From Porites lobata (taxonomy: Eukaryota; Cnidaria; Anthozoa; Scleractinia; Poritidae), in NCBI GenBank assembly GCA_942486035.1, contig CALNXK010000041.1, positions 1,975,001 to 2,039,000 of the forward strand: a stretch of 64,000 nt of DNA, given 5' to 3'. The notes under the pieces were generated by a model. That model saw only the letters and a list, made by a program, of their open reading frames with translations. It was not told where the DNA came from and made no database searches. The position numbers were made by a program, and so were the translations under genes. The stretch's first letter is position 1. Each line of letters begins with the position of its first letter. Shown here piece after piece: positions 1 to 13,735 of this stretch.

Positions 1-152
1 CTGTAGCCAGCATTCGTCACTGGACTTCCACTTAGAGGGGAATGCATAGAACGCAATCTGATAACGCACGTTTGTACCCTTTATCACTCATCATCTGAAC
101 GAGCGTGTAATTGGACCTTCACGTGAAACGTACGCAAGCACCAGCCTTTTGT

Positions 153-967
153 TATGACTAGTATTTATCTGAAACAAATCGATCGATAGATATTTTTAGC
201 TTGTTTGCTTTGTTTTGCCAATGAAGGTCTCAGGGCAATTTTACTTTCTGATTGTAAGAATAAATACTATTAATTTACATTATTATATTCATGCAAATAT
301 TTTCCGTTTCTGATTGGCTCAAATCCCGCGGCTTATTCTTCATAGCCACCTAGTGTGGACGAAGGAAAAAGTTTGCGATATAGGTAAAATATAATAACAT
401 CGCCAGAAAGGACAAGAAAACCGAGAAGCCCTGGGGACGAGATTGCGTCATCTCAGTTCTTTTGGTAGAGCTGGAGAAAATGGCGGCAAAATCCTGATTT
501 CATGCGAAACTACAACTCAAGGGACGACAACTGCTATTTGAAGAATGGGTTCCTGACATCTCTTTGTAAACTGAATTTACCCAGAAAAAGACCAGACGGG
601 AACTAAGCTTAAAGCATGTTTTAAAGTGCGTATTATTTTTTTTCGTGTTCAATTGGCCTGACAATAAGAATTTTGATTCTATCATCTCAAATGTTTTTCA
701 ACGTGACTCGAAATTAAAACAAATAAAAAATCTCGGTTATAGAGTGTAACGGATATTGATATCGTTAGACACATCTTACAATAACTTAATTTCAATAAAT
801 CAAAAGCAAAGCTCAAGAAACAGTTAAAAAGCCATAATCCTAATTTATGATGTCTCTTGTGGTAACTCTTCCTTTTCTTCCATTCACAGTCTTTACCACC
901 GCCGCCACCATCATCTCATCACCACTGCTTGTCCAGTTTGGACTGCGTAAACACTAAGAATCAATAG
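153..967 (+). repeat. Dispersed ~1-kb repeat, copy A
   Basis: Closely resembles 14286-15295 in the same orientation, starting at TATGACTAGTATT and ending near CACTAAGAATCAATA. Copy B has several extra blocks that A lacks. The similarity resumes at about 1360-1445 (matching 15303-15355), so copy A seems interrupted by about 390 bases of other DNA. A fragment of the same family lies in inverted orientation near 6710-6745. No coding potential or terminal structure was seen, so the repeat class is unknown. Confidence 0.75.
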
Positions 968-1942
968 ATCGTCTTCACTGTCACGCAACAAAGAAATAAA
1001 TTGGAAACTGTTCAGTGGAAGAAGCCAAGAAAATAAGATGTTATAAAAGACTAATATATAAACAATTTGTCCAAGTCTTAGGTCTTTGTGGCCCACAGTT
1101 TCTGAGTTATTTGCCGAAACGTTTCACGCACCTTTGTAGAGCTTTGTATGGAGACGCCATATTGGTGTACCGTTTTGGTGCACCAATATGGCCGCCGGAA
1201 ATCAACAAAAACATCTGGAGTTCACTTTGCTACGGGACTGGAAAGTTGTACAAAGACTTATTTTCTGTCTATCTTCAACCTAGTGTAAATAAGAATTCGT
1301 AAAGCCCCACTATTTTGACTTTACAATTTGATGACGTCACTGTGAAAACCATCTATAAACAATACGTAGCAAAAAAACTCATTATTTTCAATAAGTCGAC
1401 TGATACGTCAGTGAGCTTCCTGGCTGTTTATAGACGCGAAAGATCTCACACTAGGGTGGCCCGAATCTATTTATATGCGTGTTGGTTATGTTTTGATTTG
1501 CGTTTTTCAGAATGAAAGATTCAACCGATTTCTATTATTTTTGGCATCCTTCATTAAACAATAATGGAACTTTAAGAAAATGTTATTTATTTTCTTGCAG
1601 TTATAAAAACCTTTGAGATGTCGGCATATATTTATAACCGCATTTTTATGAAAAATGTAAATGACTTCGAAACCCCACGACGGATTTTCCCCTAACTTCA
1701 GCAAATAAGCCTCAGAGCTCTCTAGTTATACATCTGCAAGTTTGAAGGCAATGCTACGCTAATTACACATTTGTGAAAGTTGACGCACAAATAGAGGAAG
1801 ACTGCCGACCGGACTATCTAGTCCTATCTGAAAGGATATTCCCACCTAAAGCTTTATTGCAAGAAACAGAGTAATCAGAAACTTATGGCGAATACAGTTA
1901 GCACTTTAAGAAGAACAATTTTAAGCTAAGTAAGCGGTGATA

Positions 1943-2154
1943 TTAACCCTTTAAGCCCTAAGAGTGATCAGTGTCAAATTTCTCCTTGTAATATCACTGC
2001 TTTATAAAACACAGTGGTCATGAGAATTGAGGGCCTGATCACACAAGATAAATCTAATTGATACTTCAACAAATTCTGCCCACTGCTTCTATTGAGAACA
2101 TATAGGGACAACAAATGAGAATTTGAATTTTGATATTAGGGTTTAAAGGGTTAA
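1943..2154. mobile_element. Short inverted-repeat element (MITE-like)
   Basis: The ends are inverted: TTAACCCTTTAA at the left and TTTAAAGGGTTAA at the right, about 210 bases apart. No coding frame lies inside. The size and terminal symmetry fit a non-autonomous DNA transposon. The terminal match is short and AT-rich, so the class is uncertain. Confidence 0.45.
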
Positions 2155-4083
2155 ACTTACTTTGTATTTCTCCCTCTCTTTTAGAAACAAAGCAAAATAT
2201 AGCTTCTACGAAAATCTGTCAATCTTTTTTAGCGTCGCAGGTTCCCGTTTTGAAGAGAAATAAGGCCACCAACTCCAGTACTTCTAACCATCCATTTTTC
2301 AGCTGCAATAAAAACCCTTGAATAATTTATTTAACGCTTTCAAGACTTACCATCACATTCGATTCGCACGGGCAATTTACTGTTGGGGATAATGAGACAA
2401 ATAAGACGTTTGTCATATGTGTCTTCATCTTTATTCCCAGGTGGTAAACTTCCCGTGAACGTGTCGCTATGGCTTTAAAGTTTTAAAAGTCTTTTTACAA
2501 CTGATGTTGAGCAATCGTCTGAGACGAGCTTGTAAAAACACCTGCTATTGGTGTCTGGTAATGCGTCTCGTAGGAACTATACGGAGAGTTAACTGTGCTG
2601 TTTTGGAAATGAGTCAACCAGGTCGCGAATCATAGAGAGGGAGACCTAGAAACCCAAACTCAGATCACAATATAAAGTCGCTTATATAGTATTATGTGAA
2701 GAGAATTGCAGTCAACGCCATTAAACTATTGTGCATACTGCGCATATCTGTCAATTTTACGTTAATGAAAAATCACGTTAGATTTTATGAAAATTTAATA
2801 ATTGCAAATATTGGTTGTTATACTTTGCTATGCCTTGTAAAGAGTTGACTGGGATTTATCAAGGAAATTGACATACAGACTACTCAAAGCACTTTATTTT
2901 GTATTTTTTGGTTAAAAGAACGCAACTTTGTCAACTGACATTTCAAAGCAGGTTGCATTCTGTTGACTAGAGGTATTCTTCTTATCTGACTGTATAAACA
3001 GTAGTTAATTATATAAAAGATAATAAATAAAAGATTTTTGAAATTTTTGAATAAAAAAGGCTTCTTTAAACGAAAATTTGGTAATAAAGTTGTGTAACTG
3101 CGTTCTGACTTACCTTATCTCAAGGGAAATGTAACTGATTAACGTTAGCTCGTAAGGCATTAAGTCTTTTTTTCTCTTTTTCCATTAAAAAAGAATAAAC
3201 CTACATGAAGATGAGCTGGCTACCTTTTTAACTAATTATATAATAGGCTTTAAGTACAAACACCGGAAACACAAACAGGACATAGTATTTGGTAACATTA
3301 ACGAATTAAACTTTATCGTGGTTTATTTTGTTGGGTTACCGCACCTGTTGGAAATTGAATTTTTTTGGCGCCAAATTAAAGAAACAATGGTGGTGGTGGT
3401 GGTTATAATGCAATGAATTTTTCGGAAAAGGCTTTGTGTTAGAGAAAAAAAAACGTTTTATCAGCAAGCTCTGAAAAGGCTAAAGCTATCTAACATCCCA
3501 CAGAGATTACGTAAAGAGGAAGCCACAAGGAGATTACAGTTAAACGCATTTTATTGAATGTAGGAAAATGTGGGAAGAAATGATTTGCATACCTGTAGAC
3601 ATTATAGTACACAGATTCTACTTTCTTCAGAAAGAAATACACAGACGGTTTTCCACCAATCTTTTAAACGTTTTAAGATAATACTTTCAAATTGATTGTC
3701 AATCTAGCTAATTCGGTTTATTTATGTATGCATTTTTAAAATGTCCTCGTCAAATTTCGCCGACGCAATGTACAATAAAAAAATAATGACACCTCAAATT
3801 CAGCCCACAAGTGTTGCACATTGATTTTAGCGTGTTTATTATAAACATTTCGGTGAACTTCACCATTTTCAGTGCCCTTTGAGCAGTACAAAAAATTAAT
3901 GAAATCTATTTTTCCGTTTTGCAAGTCTGATATGCGGTTCTAATCTATTTTATCATTTGGTAAACTGGAAATTTGGTGAAATGAACCTCCCTTTCACTAT
4001 TTGACTTTACTATCCAAGACAAGTAAACAACTCAACTATATTTCTTTTAACAGACTGCTGAAGACAGGACTTCACCTGCCACC

Positions 4084-6565
4084 ATGAGGGCTTACACGGT
4101 GACATTAGTCCTCATGTTGCTTCCGCTTATTGTTAGAAGATCTGATGAAGCTGAAGAAAAAGAGAAGTAATCAGACCCTTATACAAATCTATATTTTTTG
4201 TGTGTGTGTTTAAAGATAGTTTTGATTTAAACTTTGCCTGTCAGGGACAAGGGCGAGTACTGCAAAAATTTCCTTGAAACGAAGTTTTAATCTATCCTCT
4301 AGCGGTACTTTCGTTGATTATTTTGCAAAGATTACTGAAGGAAATTCAATTATTAGTCCCAAATTTTCTATCCAGGGGTTGGATTTTTCTTGTTCTATTT
4401 TCTCTATCATGTACTACAAGCATTTTTAAGTCCGTGTTGAATGGGGTTAAAATTAAGCGGCGACTATTCGATATGCTGTTTGTGTCCAAAACAGTAGCGA
4501 TAGAGGAAATTAATATGGGTACATTCATAGCATAAAACTACAGGAAAGAGTGATTTCTGTCCCGCCTTACTCTTTATTTTCGAAAAAAAAAACCTGTTCA
4601 TCTCTTTTAATTGACAAAAAGAAAGCACAATTAGGTACTAAGTGATTCTGAAGTAAATGACGCGAGTTCGTTTTTGAGTAACCTGATGAAGTGATCTCTT
4701 TCATACTGTTAAGTAGATGGCATTGTTAGCAGGATAGAGTTGTTTACAACTCGAAGAAAGGCAGAATATTTAATTTGTTGTGACTGTATGCAAGAAGCCT
4801 CTTCAAAACGTTTTGGCCGAAAAGAGAAATAATATCAAATTTTTCAAAGAAATTGTGAGAATATTGATCTTGCTCAATGGTCTGAACGGTATAAGGCCAA
4901 AAAATGTCAGCGTAGAGTGCCAACTTTAAGCCGTTTTGCTATTCGGATCAGTCTTTGATTAAATATGTTTTTAATTTTGTCAAATAACTAGGAAAAATGT
5001 AAAGGATAAAATTTTCAGGGAATGTTGACCATGTTATGGCCAGCAGACGGGAGGTCAAGAGAAATATGAGAGCACAAACTAGATTGTAACGTTAAAAACT
5101 TGCAGTTCATTTATTTCATTGGTTCCTTAAGTGGGCAAAATATAATATTATCGGCTAGTATTTTCTTCTATACCACTAAACATCTACCTGTCTTCACTAA
5201 CTGAGAAAATACGAGGTCAAGAGAAAAATGACCTCAATGCACTCTTCTCGGAAGCCCAGTTTTGTGCTAGTATGGCAGCATGCTGCCTGCGCCGTATATT
5301 ATAATCAGGTAGCTTTTCTCTTCATTATAGAGCACTGGAAGACTATGCGAAATCCATGGAGCTGGCCTTAAAACTTTCACAGAAAATAAATGAAGCTTTA
5401 GCAGTACACGACAAGAAGGTGCGACCAAACGCAGGAGGTAAGAGCAGCTTGTAATTAGTATATAGTTTACTGTCCCTTCACAGCCACGTTCATCGACTCA
5501 GTTAAGCTACCCTTGAGGAGCAATTTTATGTTCTACGATTATTCTCGATTCTAGTTGTCACAGCTTCGACATTCTAGAGATGAATTAAGGAGGAGAAAAA
5601 TATAGGGTAAGTGCGGACCCAAAGGACACAAACTTTCAGTCTAAAAGGGGATAAAATTAAAAAAACGTACATTTCATGTATATGATTTCTCTCACAGGTC
5701 CACCAGTTATGGTTGATGTAGAATTCAAAATTATCTCAATTGGAGAAATTAAAGAAGCTCAGATGGTAAGAGGCACTCTAGATTTGATTTAGTTCAGATG
5801 TCGCTCGGTTACTCCCGGTATTTTTGATCATTTACATCTATCTTGCTTCTTCATAAGTCGAAAGCAACCTGTAAACCAGCTATTTGCTTAAATTGTCATA
5901 ATTATCATCATTATTAGTGGCAATTGCTATTATTATTTTTTATGGAAGACTTTATAGTAAAATTATCGTCTTTTATAAAGTGCAATTACGAGCCCAATAG
6001 CCTTGGCAATTAAACTATGTATAAAAGCATTAAAAAAACAACAATTAGGTTGGGAATAAAATGAATAATAAACTAGTAGAAATCAACGATAACAATTTAA
6101 AATGAAGATCAATATTTATGTAGTCAAAAACAGTCTCATCTATAATTAATCTTCGTGGATTATTATCGCTATTATTAATATTATTAATATTATTATTATT
6201 ATTATTGGTTCTTATAGTTGGATAACAAAAATCATTAAATTGAATTGATTGCTGAGTGTGAGCTCAGCTTAACCTATTAATCCTGACCTTTTACCTATAA
6301 AGGAATACACAATGGATATATTCTTCCGTCAATGGTGGACTGACCCAAGACTGGCACATAATATGAGCACGCCTTTCAATATGGCAGGAGACGCAACTCA
6401 AATGATCTGGACACCAGATACGTTTTTCTGGAATGTCAAAGCAGCAAAATATCACAGGGTAACGCGAGAAAATATGAGAATAAAAATACATGGAGATGGA
6501 AAAGTCTACTTCAGCACAAGGTAAAGTGACTGGTAATGCTCATACATGTAAAGCGTTATTGTAAA

Positions 6566-6597
<32 letters not shown>

Positions 6598-9500
6598 TAT
6601 TATTATTATTATTGTTGTTGTTGTTATTATTATTTGCAACCGAAACACATCAAGTAACTAATAAAACAAGCGTGTGCCTTTCCAAGGCTGGTTTCTAGAT
6701 GAGTGGGATTTTAGCCAATCAGAAACGGAAAAATATTTTGAGTGAATAACAATACTGAATAATACTTGGTTCCGAAGCTCAGAGATTAAAAAATAGAGAG
6801 ATTTTAACCACGTGGTCAAGTATACGCTTGACTCTAAACAAGCATTGGCCTTGTTGCAGTCAAACAAACAAACGAATAAACAAACTCGGAAACCCTGCCC
6901 GCCCCATTGATTATTATAAGAGTTACACGGGTGACAGTTCTTACAGATGTCAGTTCATAGAGGTTCTCGATGTCGCTTTTCTCACCTGGTTCTTAAAAGA
7001 AGCAGGTGTTGCTGAACTCTTAAAAAGCATACTTAGTTTGAACCATGCATATTAAAGGACCAATATATCTAATACTGTGTTTCCCATAGATGGTATACGT
7101 AGTATTTATTCTTGGAATAAAAAAATTGTCTGAATTTGTCAGGTTATAACTTCTGTTATTTAGGGTGGCTCGACTGGATTTTTTAGGGAGTATACCTCCC
7201 AACTTTGGGCGTTTACCACGTCGCCATTAACAAAGATAACTCAAAAAGGTTACCACAGCGGCACTGTGTAAAGATGAAAGTTTCATATTTTTATGTATTG
7301 GCCTTCAACCTCTAAGTTGTTTTAAGGTTTGACATATATTCTTTTCTTTTTAGCATTACTTTTACAGCGCAATGTGATATGAATCTTCGCATGTACCCAA
7401 TGGACATTCAAGTTTGCCCTTTAACTATAGAGAGTTGTAAGTACAATCTCTGTTTCCTAATAACCCTGGATTTATCATGTTTTTTCATGTCCTAAAGATT
7501 GTTTCATAGTAATAAACGTCTGAAGTGAAAGTAACTGCAGTCGTTTGGTGAGCCAATACTTTGCTTCCTGATATTTTAAAGTACGTTGATCGGCTTTTTA
7601 ATTGATTGTCTCAAATGAAACTCCTGTTTTTTCTCACGTATCAATAGGCCATTTCCGAGTTCCCCCGGGCCTCTGCTTTAAAACGAGGATAGGTGCTCAG
7701 CCTTTGATATGCAAATCATTTTTAAAAACTCATTTTCACAAGAATGGTTGTGCACCTGGCCTCATTTTGAAAGTAAGGGCTTTTGGAACTCGGAAGTGGC
7801 CTATTGCAAGCTTGGAAATGAGGACCATGAGCGTCAGTCTCTTTAAAAAGTCGACAGTCGATCAAGTTATAAACACAACAAATGAAATCTAAAAAAAGAC
7901 CGCAAGTCAACTACGCTGTGACACCGATACTTGTGATGGATAGACATGCCAACTTCAACGTCAACGTTATTTGCACTGTGCAGATGAATTTATCTTACAC
8001 ATAGAGAATATATAATTTTGTCACAGAAATGTACTCAAATATTGATAAACGGAAAAGCTAGAGAGGATGTGCACAGTGGCCAAAGGGGCCCAGGTTTTCG
8101 AGTTGGCCTCTGTCATGTTTGAAATCTAATCTGTGGCTGCCCTCGAAAGTCGTACTTGGCATCCGAAGGAGTCTCGTTGTTATTCGCAAGAAAAAGAGAA
8201 AAACTTAAATCGTCAGATCTTTTCTTTATATCCAAATAATCTTTAACTCTTCAGTTCTTCAGATAACAACTTAGTCTGCCTTACACGATACGGAAGAGCG
8301 AAGGATTACATGGATTGTAAACCTAAATCACACATGTGATAAACAAGAACATGGCGGCAACTAGCACGAGTCCTAAGCAAAATGGTAACAACCACTGACC
8401 ATAAATACTGAAAACTCCTTACTACAGCATTGCTGTAGTAACATAATCAGAAAAAACCAAGGTTTATATTCGTTAAGATAAGCGGGCACATTACTAGGAT
8501 TAAATTAGCTGCAAAAACCGTGGACGAAGATCCTGCTAGTTGTAAACGTTGGATCTCTAGAAAAGAGATCAAATCAGCCAAAATATAAAGAAACAAGAAC
8601 AAGAAGTCCAAAGACTACTGCAAAGCTGATTAGGCAAGCATAATCTACAGTAAATATTATACTAACTGAAGCATATCTTAACCTGGGAGCTCACTCACGC
8701 GCTCATTCATTCCATGTGATTAGCTCCTCATTAGTGATAAAAAATATCTTCCACGTTTCAGATGCACATACCAGAGAAGATGTTGATTACCGATGGAAAG
8801 GAGGCAAGTCACAGGGTGTTGAGATTTTCTCCAAGGAAATGGCTCAGTTTGAATTTGTCGGAGCCAAAACGTCGACTAAGGCAAACACCAACAGCAAAGG
8901 CAAGCAATTTTAATCAGTTAAGATAAAATTTGTAGCATTTTCGTTTAGGTCATTTGGCTCTTCATTTTTTTAAATTTGATTTTACGGACTTTAAAATTAG
9001 TTATTCTCTACATGCACAGACTAGCGTTTGTCTTTTTGTCTGTAAATAAAGGATCCTTTACTAGTCTGCAAGCATTTTTTACCTTCAAGAGACGTGTGTC
9101 GTACTTCATTACCGCCACCTTTATGCCAGCAGTGGTTCTTGTGATTCTAAGTTGGTGCTGCTTTTGGATCGACCGTTCTGCTGTTCCGGCACGAGTAGCT
9201 CTCTCCATAACAACTATTCTAACTACCATTTTGTTGTATGGCTCAGTCAACTCCAATATGCCCAAGGTAATTTTACTGAAATAACAAACAAGAACATTAA
9301 GGCAGATACTGCAATAAGAGATAAGCACTGCGAGAAAAAAAAAACATTAATCAGTTTGATAGAACCCAATAACGCAGGTCTGCATCCGAAGACAAAGCTT
9401 CTCAGCCCTCAGTTTTGCTTTCGCTGTTACTTCAGGGTGTTTTTTCTCCTGGAAATCTGAAGTACACGACCATCATTTCCATTCGAGGACCATTGCCATA

Positions 9501-11289
9501 GTCAAGCATTTTACTATAGATATCTGACACCCACTTTAAACACTAGAAGAGTGACACGATCTGGGGCGTACGATACGCAGTGTTAGTTCCCCAAGTAAAT
9601 TCTGAGAGTGTGCAAAGGAGTCAAAGAAGCCCTGTCTTCAAGACATTAACCTCTAAATAGACATGTTAAAATTGTGGCCTTTTCCTATATACCTTGAAAT
9701 TTTACCCCATAGTAGCGCCCCAATGAGTTACTTAGCACTAAAAGTCGCTGAACGGGGCAACGTACTGTAGAATCTATCAAGAATCTATCAAGAAACTACC
9801 AAGTCACAGTTACCGGCGAATGTTGAAGCTCGTTGCGATTTACGTTATAAAAATTGTTCACATACTGAGAAGTTTTCTTCGTGGGATAACAGTTTACTTT
9901 CAAAACTACTGGTCCCTCGAGAAACTTGTTAATTTTGTCTGCCGGGAACTTCAATGTTTCTCCAGGGGCCAGACATTATAGTTAACTTAATTAACGCCTT
10001 GTGACAAAAAAAAATATATTTTTAAGAGAACAAGTTTTGTTTTTGCACAAGAATAAATTGACACGATAGGCACAAAAAGAAGGAAAAATATGCGGTTTCA
10101 GAAGTATAACTTGGTGTTTAAGGCTATAACTTTGAAGCGGTCACGGTTTCTTCTGACTCATCATCACTTTTAACGTCAATATCATGCCGCCTACAACAAT
10201 ACTCCCAGCTTCCTTCGTTTGTGGCGTATAGGTTTTAATGATATATAATTATTCAAACACTACAGTTTCGTCATGTTGCTTCTTTTCTTTATCTCTATCC
10301 TTATTATCCTGGCTTACTTGTGTGGCACAATTTAACGACGCGTGCATAAGCACTGAGATTATAAAGTGCGTTAGTCTAAACGTTCGACGCAGGTGAAAAC
10401 AAGCCTTAATACTAATGGCTTAAATTTGGCTTTTTGGCAGGTAAGTTACAGTAAAGCTATCGATTACTTCCTGATGACGTCACTGGGCTTTATATTTATG
10501 GCACTACTGGAATACATCCTTGTGCTTAACACGGATCCACGTTTCTGTACACAAAGACGAAAAGAAGAAAGAGATGACAAGATGAAGTCATTATACAAGG
10601 TAACGTGTTGACTCTGAGCTCTTTTCAGACAAAAGAGCGTTTCCACATGACCATATTGGTGTTCCAAAATAATGTCTTGTTCCAAGAAATTTTGTTTAAA
10701 TGCTTTCCACGTGAGTAAAAACGCTATCAGAGTGAACACTTGAAATAAACGGAAGTTCTTCATTTTAGAACCTTTTTGCAGCCACTTAAAAGCAGTCAAC
10801 ATAAATGTATTAAACTTTAGTTGTAAAAATGAGTAATAGATGTTTATTTGTCCCAAAAACATAAAGCATAGCGTAGTCTTGGTTTGATTAGGTTGCTTAC
10901 TGATGCTTTATTTTTTGGGTCAGTTTGTTTCAATCCCATGTATATCTAATACCAACATTCTTTTGGCAAGCAGCAATTTTTTTATTTCATTATTATTCAA
11001 AAAGTAGTTTAAGAATATGTTTAATCGATTGGATCATTTCTAGGAGATTCCTCCTGACACCCTTGTTGGCTTAATGGATGGAAAGAACAAACCAGATGAA
11101 CTTCCCATGACGCCTTTAAACGGAGACAGCAAGATGATTGACAAGGAGCCGCCCCAGACGCCAGAAAATGTTAAGAATCATTGGATCGACTGCGTGTCCA
11201 GAGTTGCTTTTCCAGTGATTTACTTCTCATTTATAATTTTTTACTGGATATACTACTTAAATCACCCTGATTCTACGCTTAGTAACTAA
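4084..11289 (+). CDS. Cys-loop ligand-gated anion channel subunit (GABA-A/glycine receptor class)
   Basis: Nine exons join in frame to 438 aa: 4084-4166, 5331-5437, 5698-5765, 6303-6520, 7354-7436, 8762-8899, 9052-9266, 10441-10599 and 11044-11289. ATG follows a good Kozak context (CTGCCACC) and opens a signal peptide (MRAYTVTLVLMLLPLIV). The extracellular domain has DIFFRQWWTDPRL, IWTPDTFFWN and a Cys-loop with 13 residues between cysteines (C-DMNLRMYPMDIQV-C). Four membrane helices follow. M2 begins PARVALSITT with Leu at 9', the proline-alanine-arginine signature of anion-selective channels; 2' Ala and 6' Thr fit a picrotoxin-type pore. The M3-M4 loop is short, about 70 residues, and the protein ends just after M4, as in the family. 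By family knowledge it forms pentameric Cl- channels at the plasma membrane. The agonist is unknown: the Arg that usually holds the GABA or glycine carboxylate is Ser here. The intron after exon 6 has a GC donor. The length is normal and no frame is broken. Confidence 0.93.
7641..7805. mobile_element. MITE with 21-bp inverted ends, inside a receptor intron
   Basis: The left end CAATAGGCCATTTCCGAGTTC and the right end are reverse complements with one mismatch over about 21 bases. The internal sequence is non-coding. Related ends occur at 13249 and 56456, so this is a family in the window. It sits in the long intron between the Cys-loop exon and the next exon of the Cys-loop receptor. Confidence 0.75.
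8900..9051 (+). other. GC-AG intron in the Cys-loop receptor gene
   Basis: The exon encoding the loop C region ends AAAG and is followed by GCAAGC, not GT. The next exon, beginning M1, joins in frame only if the intron starts with this GC (phase 1 on both sides) and ends at AAATAAAG. AG|GCAAG is the strong consensus expected of GC-AG introns, which make up a small share of animal introns. Intron length is 152 bases. No GT donor nearby keeps the frame. Confidence 0.8.
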
Positions 11290-13529
11290 GTGCAGGAATA
11301 ACGTTTTACGCTTAACAAGACCTGGACTTGAGTTATGTCAAGAGAGGGTAACTTCAATGTAATTTTAAAAGTTTTGAACATGATAGAGTAAGTGTAAAAA
11401 CTTTCGGATCTTTGTGATCAACGAAAAAGTTTCAGCTTCCAAACACTCTGGCGGTAAGTAAAACCACAGGGATTGTGAGCTGTGATCCAAATTCGTACGT
11501 CACGACAGATGAATTTGATCACCAAGTAAAGACACAAGGCAACCGGAAAATACGTTCGGATTGAGCAATGAAAAAATAGCCTGCGTTGCAGCCGGCCCAC
11601 ACACTCGTAACCTATAGTCCGTCCGTCTGCGAATTAGTGCACAAAAACTCGTTCTAATGTCCTGCAGAGTCGCAAGGACATAAGTGAGCGTTTCTGATAG
11701 GCGGGTTTCTCATGAGCCTCACGATTGGCCTATTCTTACGTGTGCGTGACGGTTGAGCGCCGTGACGTGTCAAGGGAGTTGGCAAGAATCGTTTACAGTA
11801 AACAATGAAAGAGCAGGTCTAGCGTCAAAACAAAGTAGGAAATCACGATCTTCACGGCCAAAAAAAAACTAAAAAAACTATTCAGGTCCACAAACCAAAG
11901 CTATTCAAAGGTCCATGCATTAAATGGAGAAGTGCGAAACCAAAGAGTTTAAATTAAGACGTTTTATTGCGACTGAAACAGCAAATAAAAATGTGAAATT
12001 CGACGTTTAAGGTTATTTTTAAAAACAGAGAGATAAAAGAAACTGCATCCGTGATCACATCTTGTCAGAAAACATTTGCCGAAACATAAACCACAGTAAC
12101 AACTAATTACTCAATATGCATGGCACAGACCAGCTTCATAACCTCTAAATGCGAGACTCAGGGTGGCAAAAAAATTTTGCCCAGTCAAAGTGTAGAATAC
12201 TCCATGCACTGCATAAACTACGCAAAAAGAGAGCAAGAAAAACCTCTATTGCTCAAGCTGACTCTAAGGTTACGTTCCACACTATCACAAGCTCAATCCA
12301 CCGCTTGTCACGAGCTATTAGTCGTGTTTGGGCTGTCAACACTTAATTCAAATCGGACTAATCACAAAAAGCGTAAGAAACTAGCCAATCAAAAACGTCG
12401 ACACATGTCATTGCCACTCTGCGGGGTTCGAACACGATATTGTGCGACGCAGGCAATGAAAAAAGAATGTTGACGAATACTACTCTAATCAAATTACTGA
12501 ATGCACTTTCCTATGCCCTGAAGCTAATATTTGACCTGGTTCGTGAGCATTTTTTCATGTGACCGGTAGGTTTGCGTTTGCAAACTTCATCTATATTTTC
12601 ACTTTAGAACTGTTATTTTATGAGTTTCTTTTTTCGCTTCCTTGGCTGCCACTGGTAGTTCAATTTGGGCATGGAATCATGCTGTTTAAAATCTTAACTT
12701 TTAAAAGTTATGCCAGCTAACGTTTCAGAAAGCTGGTCCACTTTAGGAGACTTTACATAGCATGCCGTTTAGTTATGGATAAACTCCTTAAACTTTAAGC
12801 TTCGTTTTTACCTTCTGATGTGACAAAATGTTTGATTACACAGCACGTATAAAAAAAATTCCGCAAGCATGAAGGAAAACAAACATTGTAAGGACGTAAC
12901 AAAAAGAAGGAGAGTATAGTTTATCTTACTGCATTAAAATCTAATGATAACCTGACACTCAACAGCTTTAACTGCTAACATTAACATTATATTCATAAGA
13001 TAAGTACACACCAGATCCATTGCATTATTTGTCTAATTATTATTAAAACATGGTAACGACTATCAATTCCTAAATATATTGACCTTTATTATCTCCGTAC
13101 TAAATTGCAATGTTAATGAAAGTACTTTCTTTTAACGTGAACTGTGTAAACACTGTTGGTACTTGAGTTGTACAATGAAGTTGATTTCGCCTAGCTTCAC
13201 ACTGGGTTCTGTTTAGTTTTATTTATAATAGAACTAAGGAAAAGTCCAATAGGCCATTTCCGAGTTGCTCAATTAAAGCCTTTGTTTCGAAGCGAGGCTA
13301 TAAGTGCGAAGCCTTTGATAGAATAAAGAAAAATTGAGACATTTTTCTTTTGTTGTTTTACCTTCACAAAACATCACAAATAAACATTCTAAGTAAGATT
13401 TGGCAAAGACTTTTCTTCCCAAGCCTTTATAAAAATTTTAAGATCAAACCCAATCCGTTTCTGAAATGACCGCGCGATTTTGACTAAAGGGAATGGAACG
13501 AGCTTGCTACAGCGAACAACTTGCTAAAG

Positions 13530-13735
13530 ACCGGTTTCCATGCATATGATCGTCCCGATCGTCCCAGTTGCCTCGAATAATGTTCAGACGACCGAAACGA
13601 CTATATGGGAACACTGCCAGGACGATCTCAAACGACCCAGACGTCTGAGACGACCTCGATCGCTTGAATGGAATTGAGTTCTATCCAGACGATCGGGACG
13701 ATCAAGTAAATTTTGAAGCGATCATATGAAAACGC
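13530..13735. mobile_element. Possible inverted-repeat element rich in GATCG motifs
   Basis: The left end CCGGTTTCCATGCATATGAT and the right end GCGATCATATGAAAACGC are imperfect inverted matches. The interior is dense in CGATCGTCCCGATC-like words facing both ways, so the stretch could fold on itself. It is non-coding. The class is unknown. Confidence 0.4.

Larger units (their letters stand above)
1..4053. other. Upstream intergenic region, no gene recognised
   Basis: I see no exon series or recognisable domain here. The open frames are short and have no family resemblance. The stretch holds one copy of a dispersed ~1-kb repeat (153-967), a short hairpin (about 1153-1192, two copies of CCATATTGGTG facing each other), an inverted-repeat element at 1943-2154 and simple TGG repeats near 3390. 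The 5' untranslated part of the receptor gene probably starts here. A good splice acceptor (pyrimidine tract then CAG at 4051-4053) precedes the coding start, which implies at least one upstream non-coding exon that I could not locate. Confidence 0.6.

Noticed and set aside
10464..10862. 132-codon minus-strand open frame
   Set aside because: It overlaps the M3 exon of the Cys-loop receptor on the other strand and is a shadow plus intron.
12120..12473. 117-codon open frame between the receptor genes
   Set aside because: Composition is untypical, there is no recognisable motif, and an overlapping frame is equally open; likely chance.
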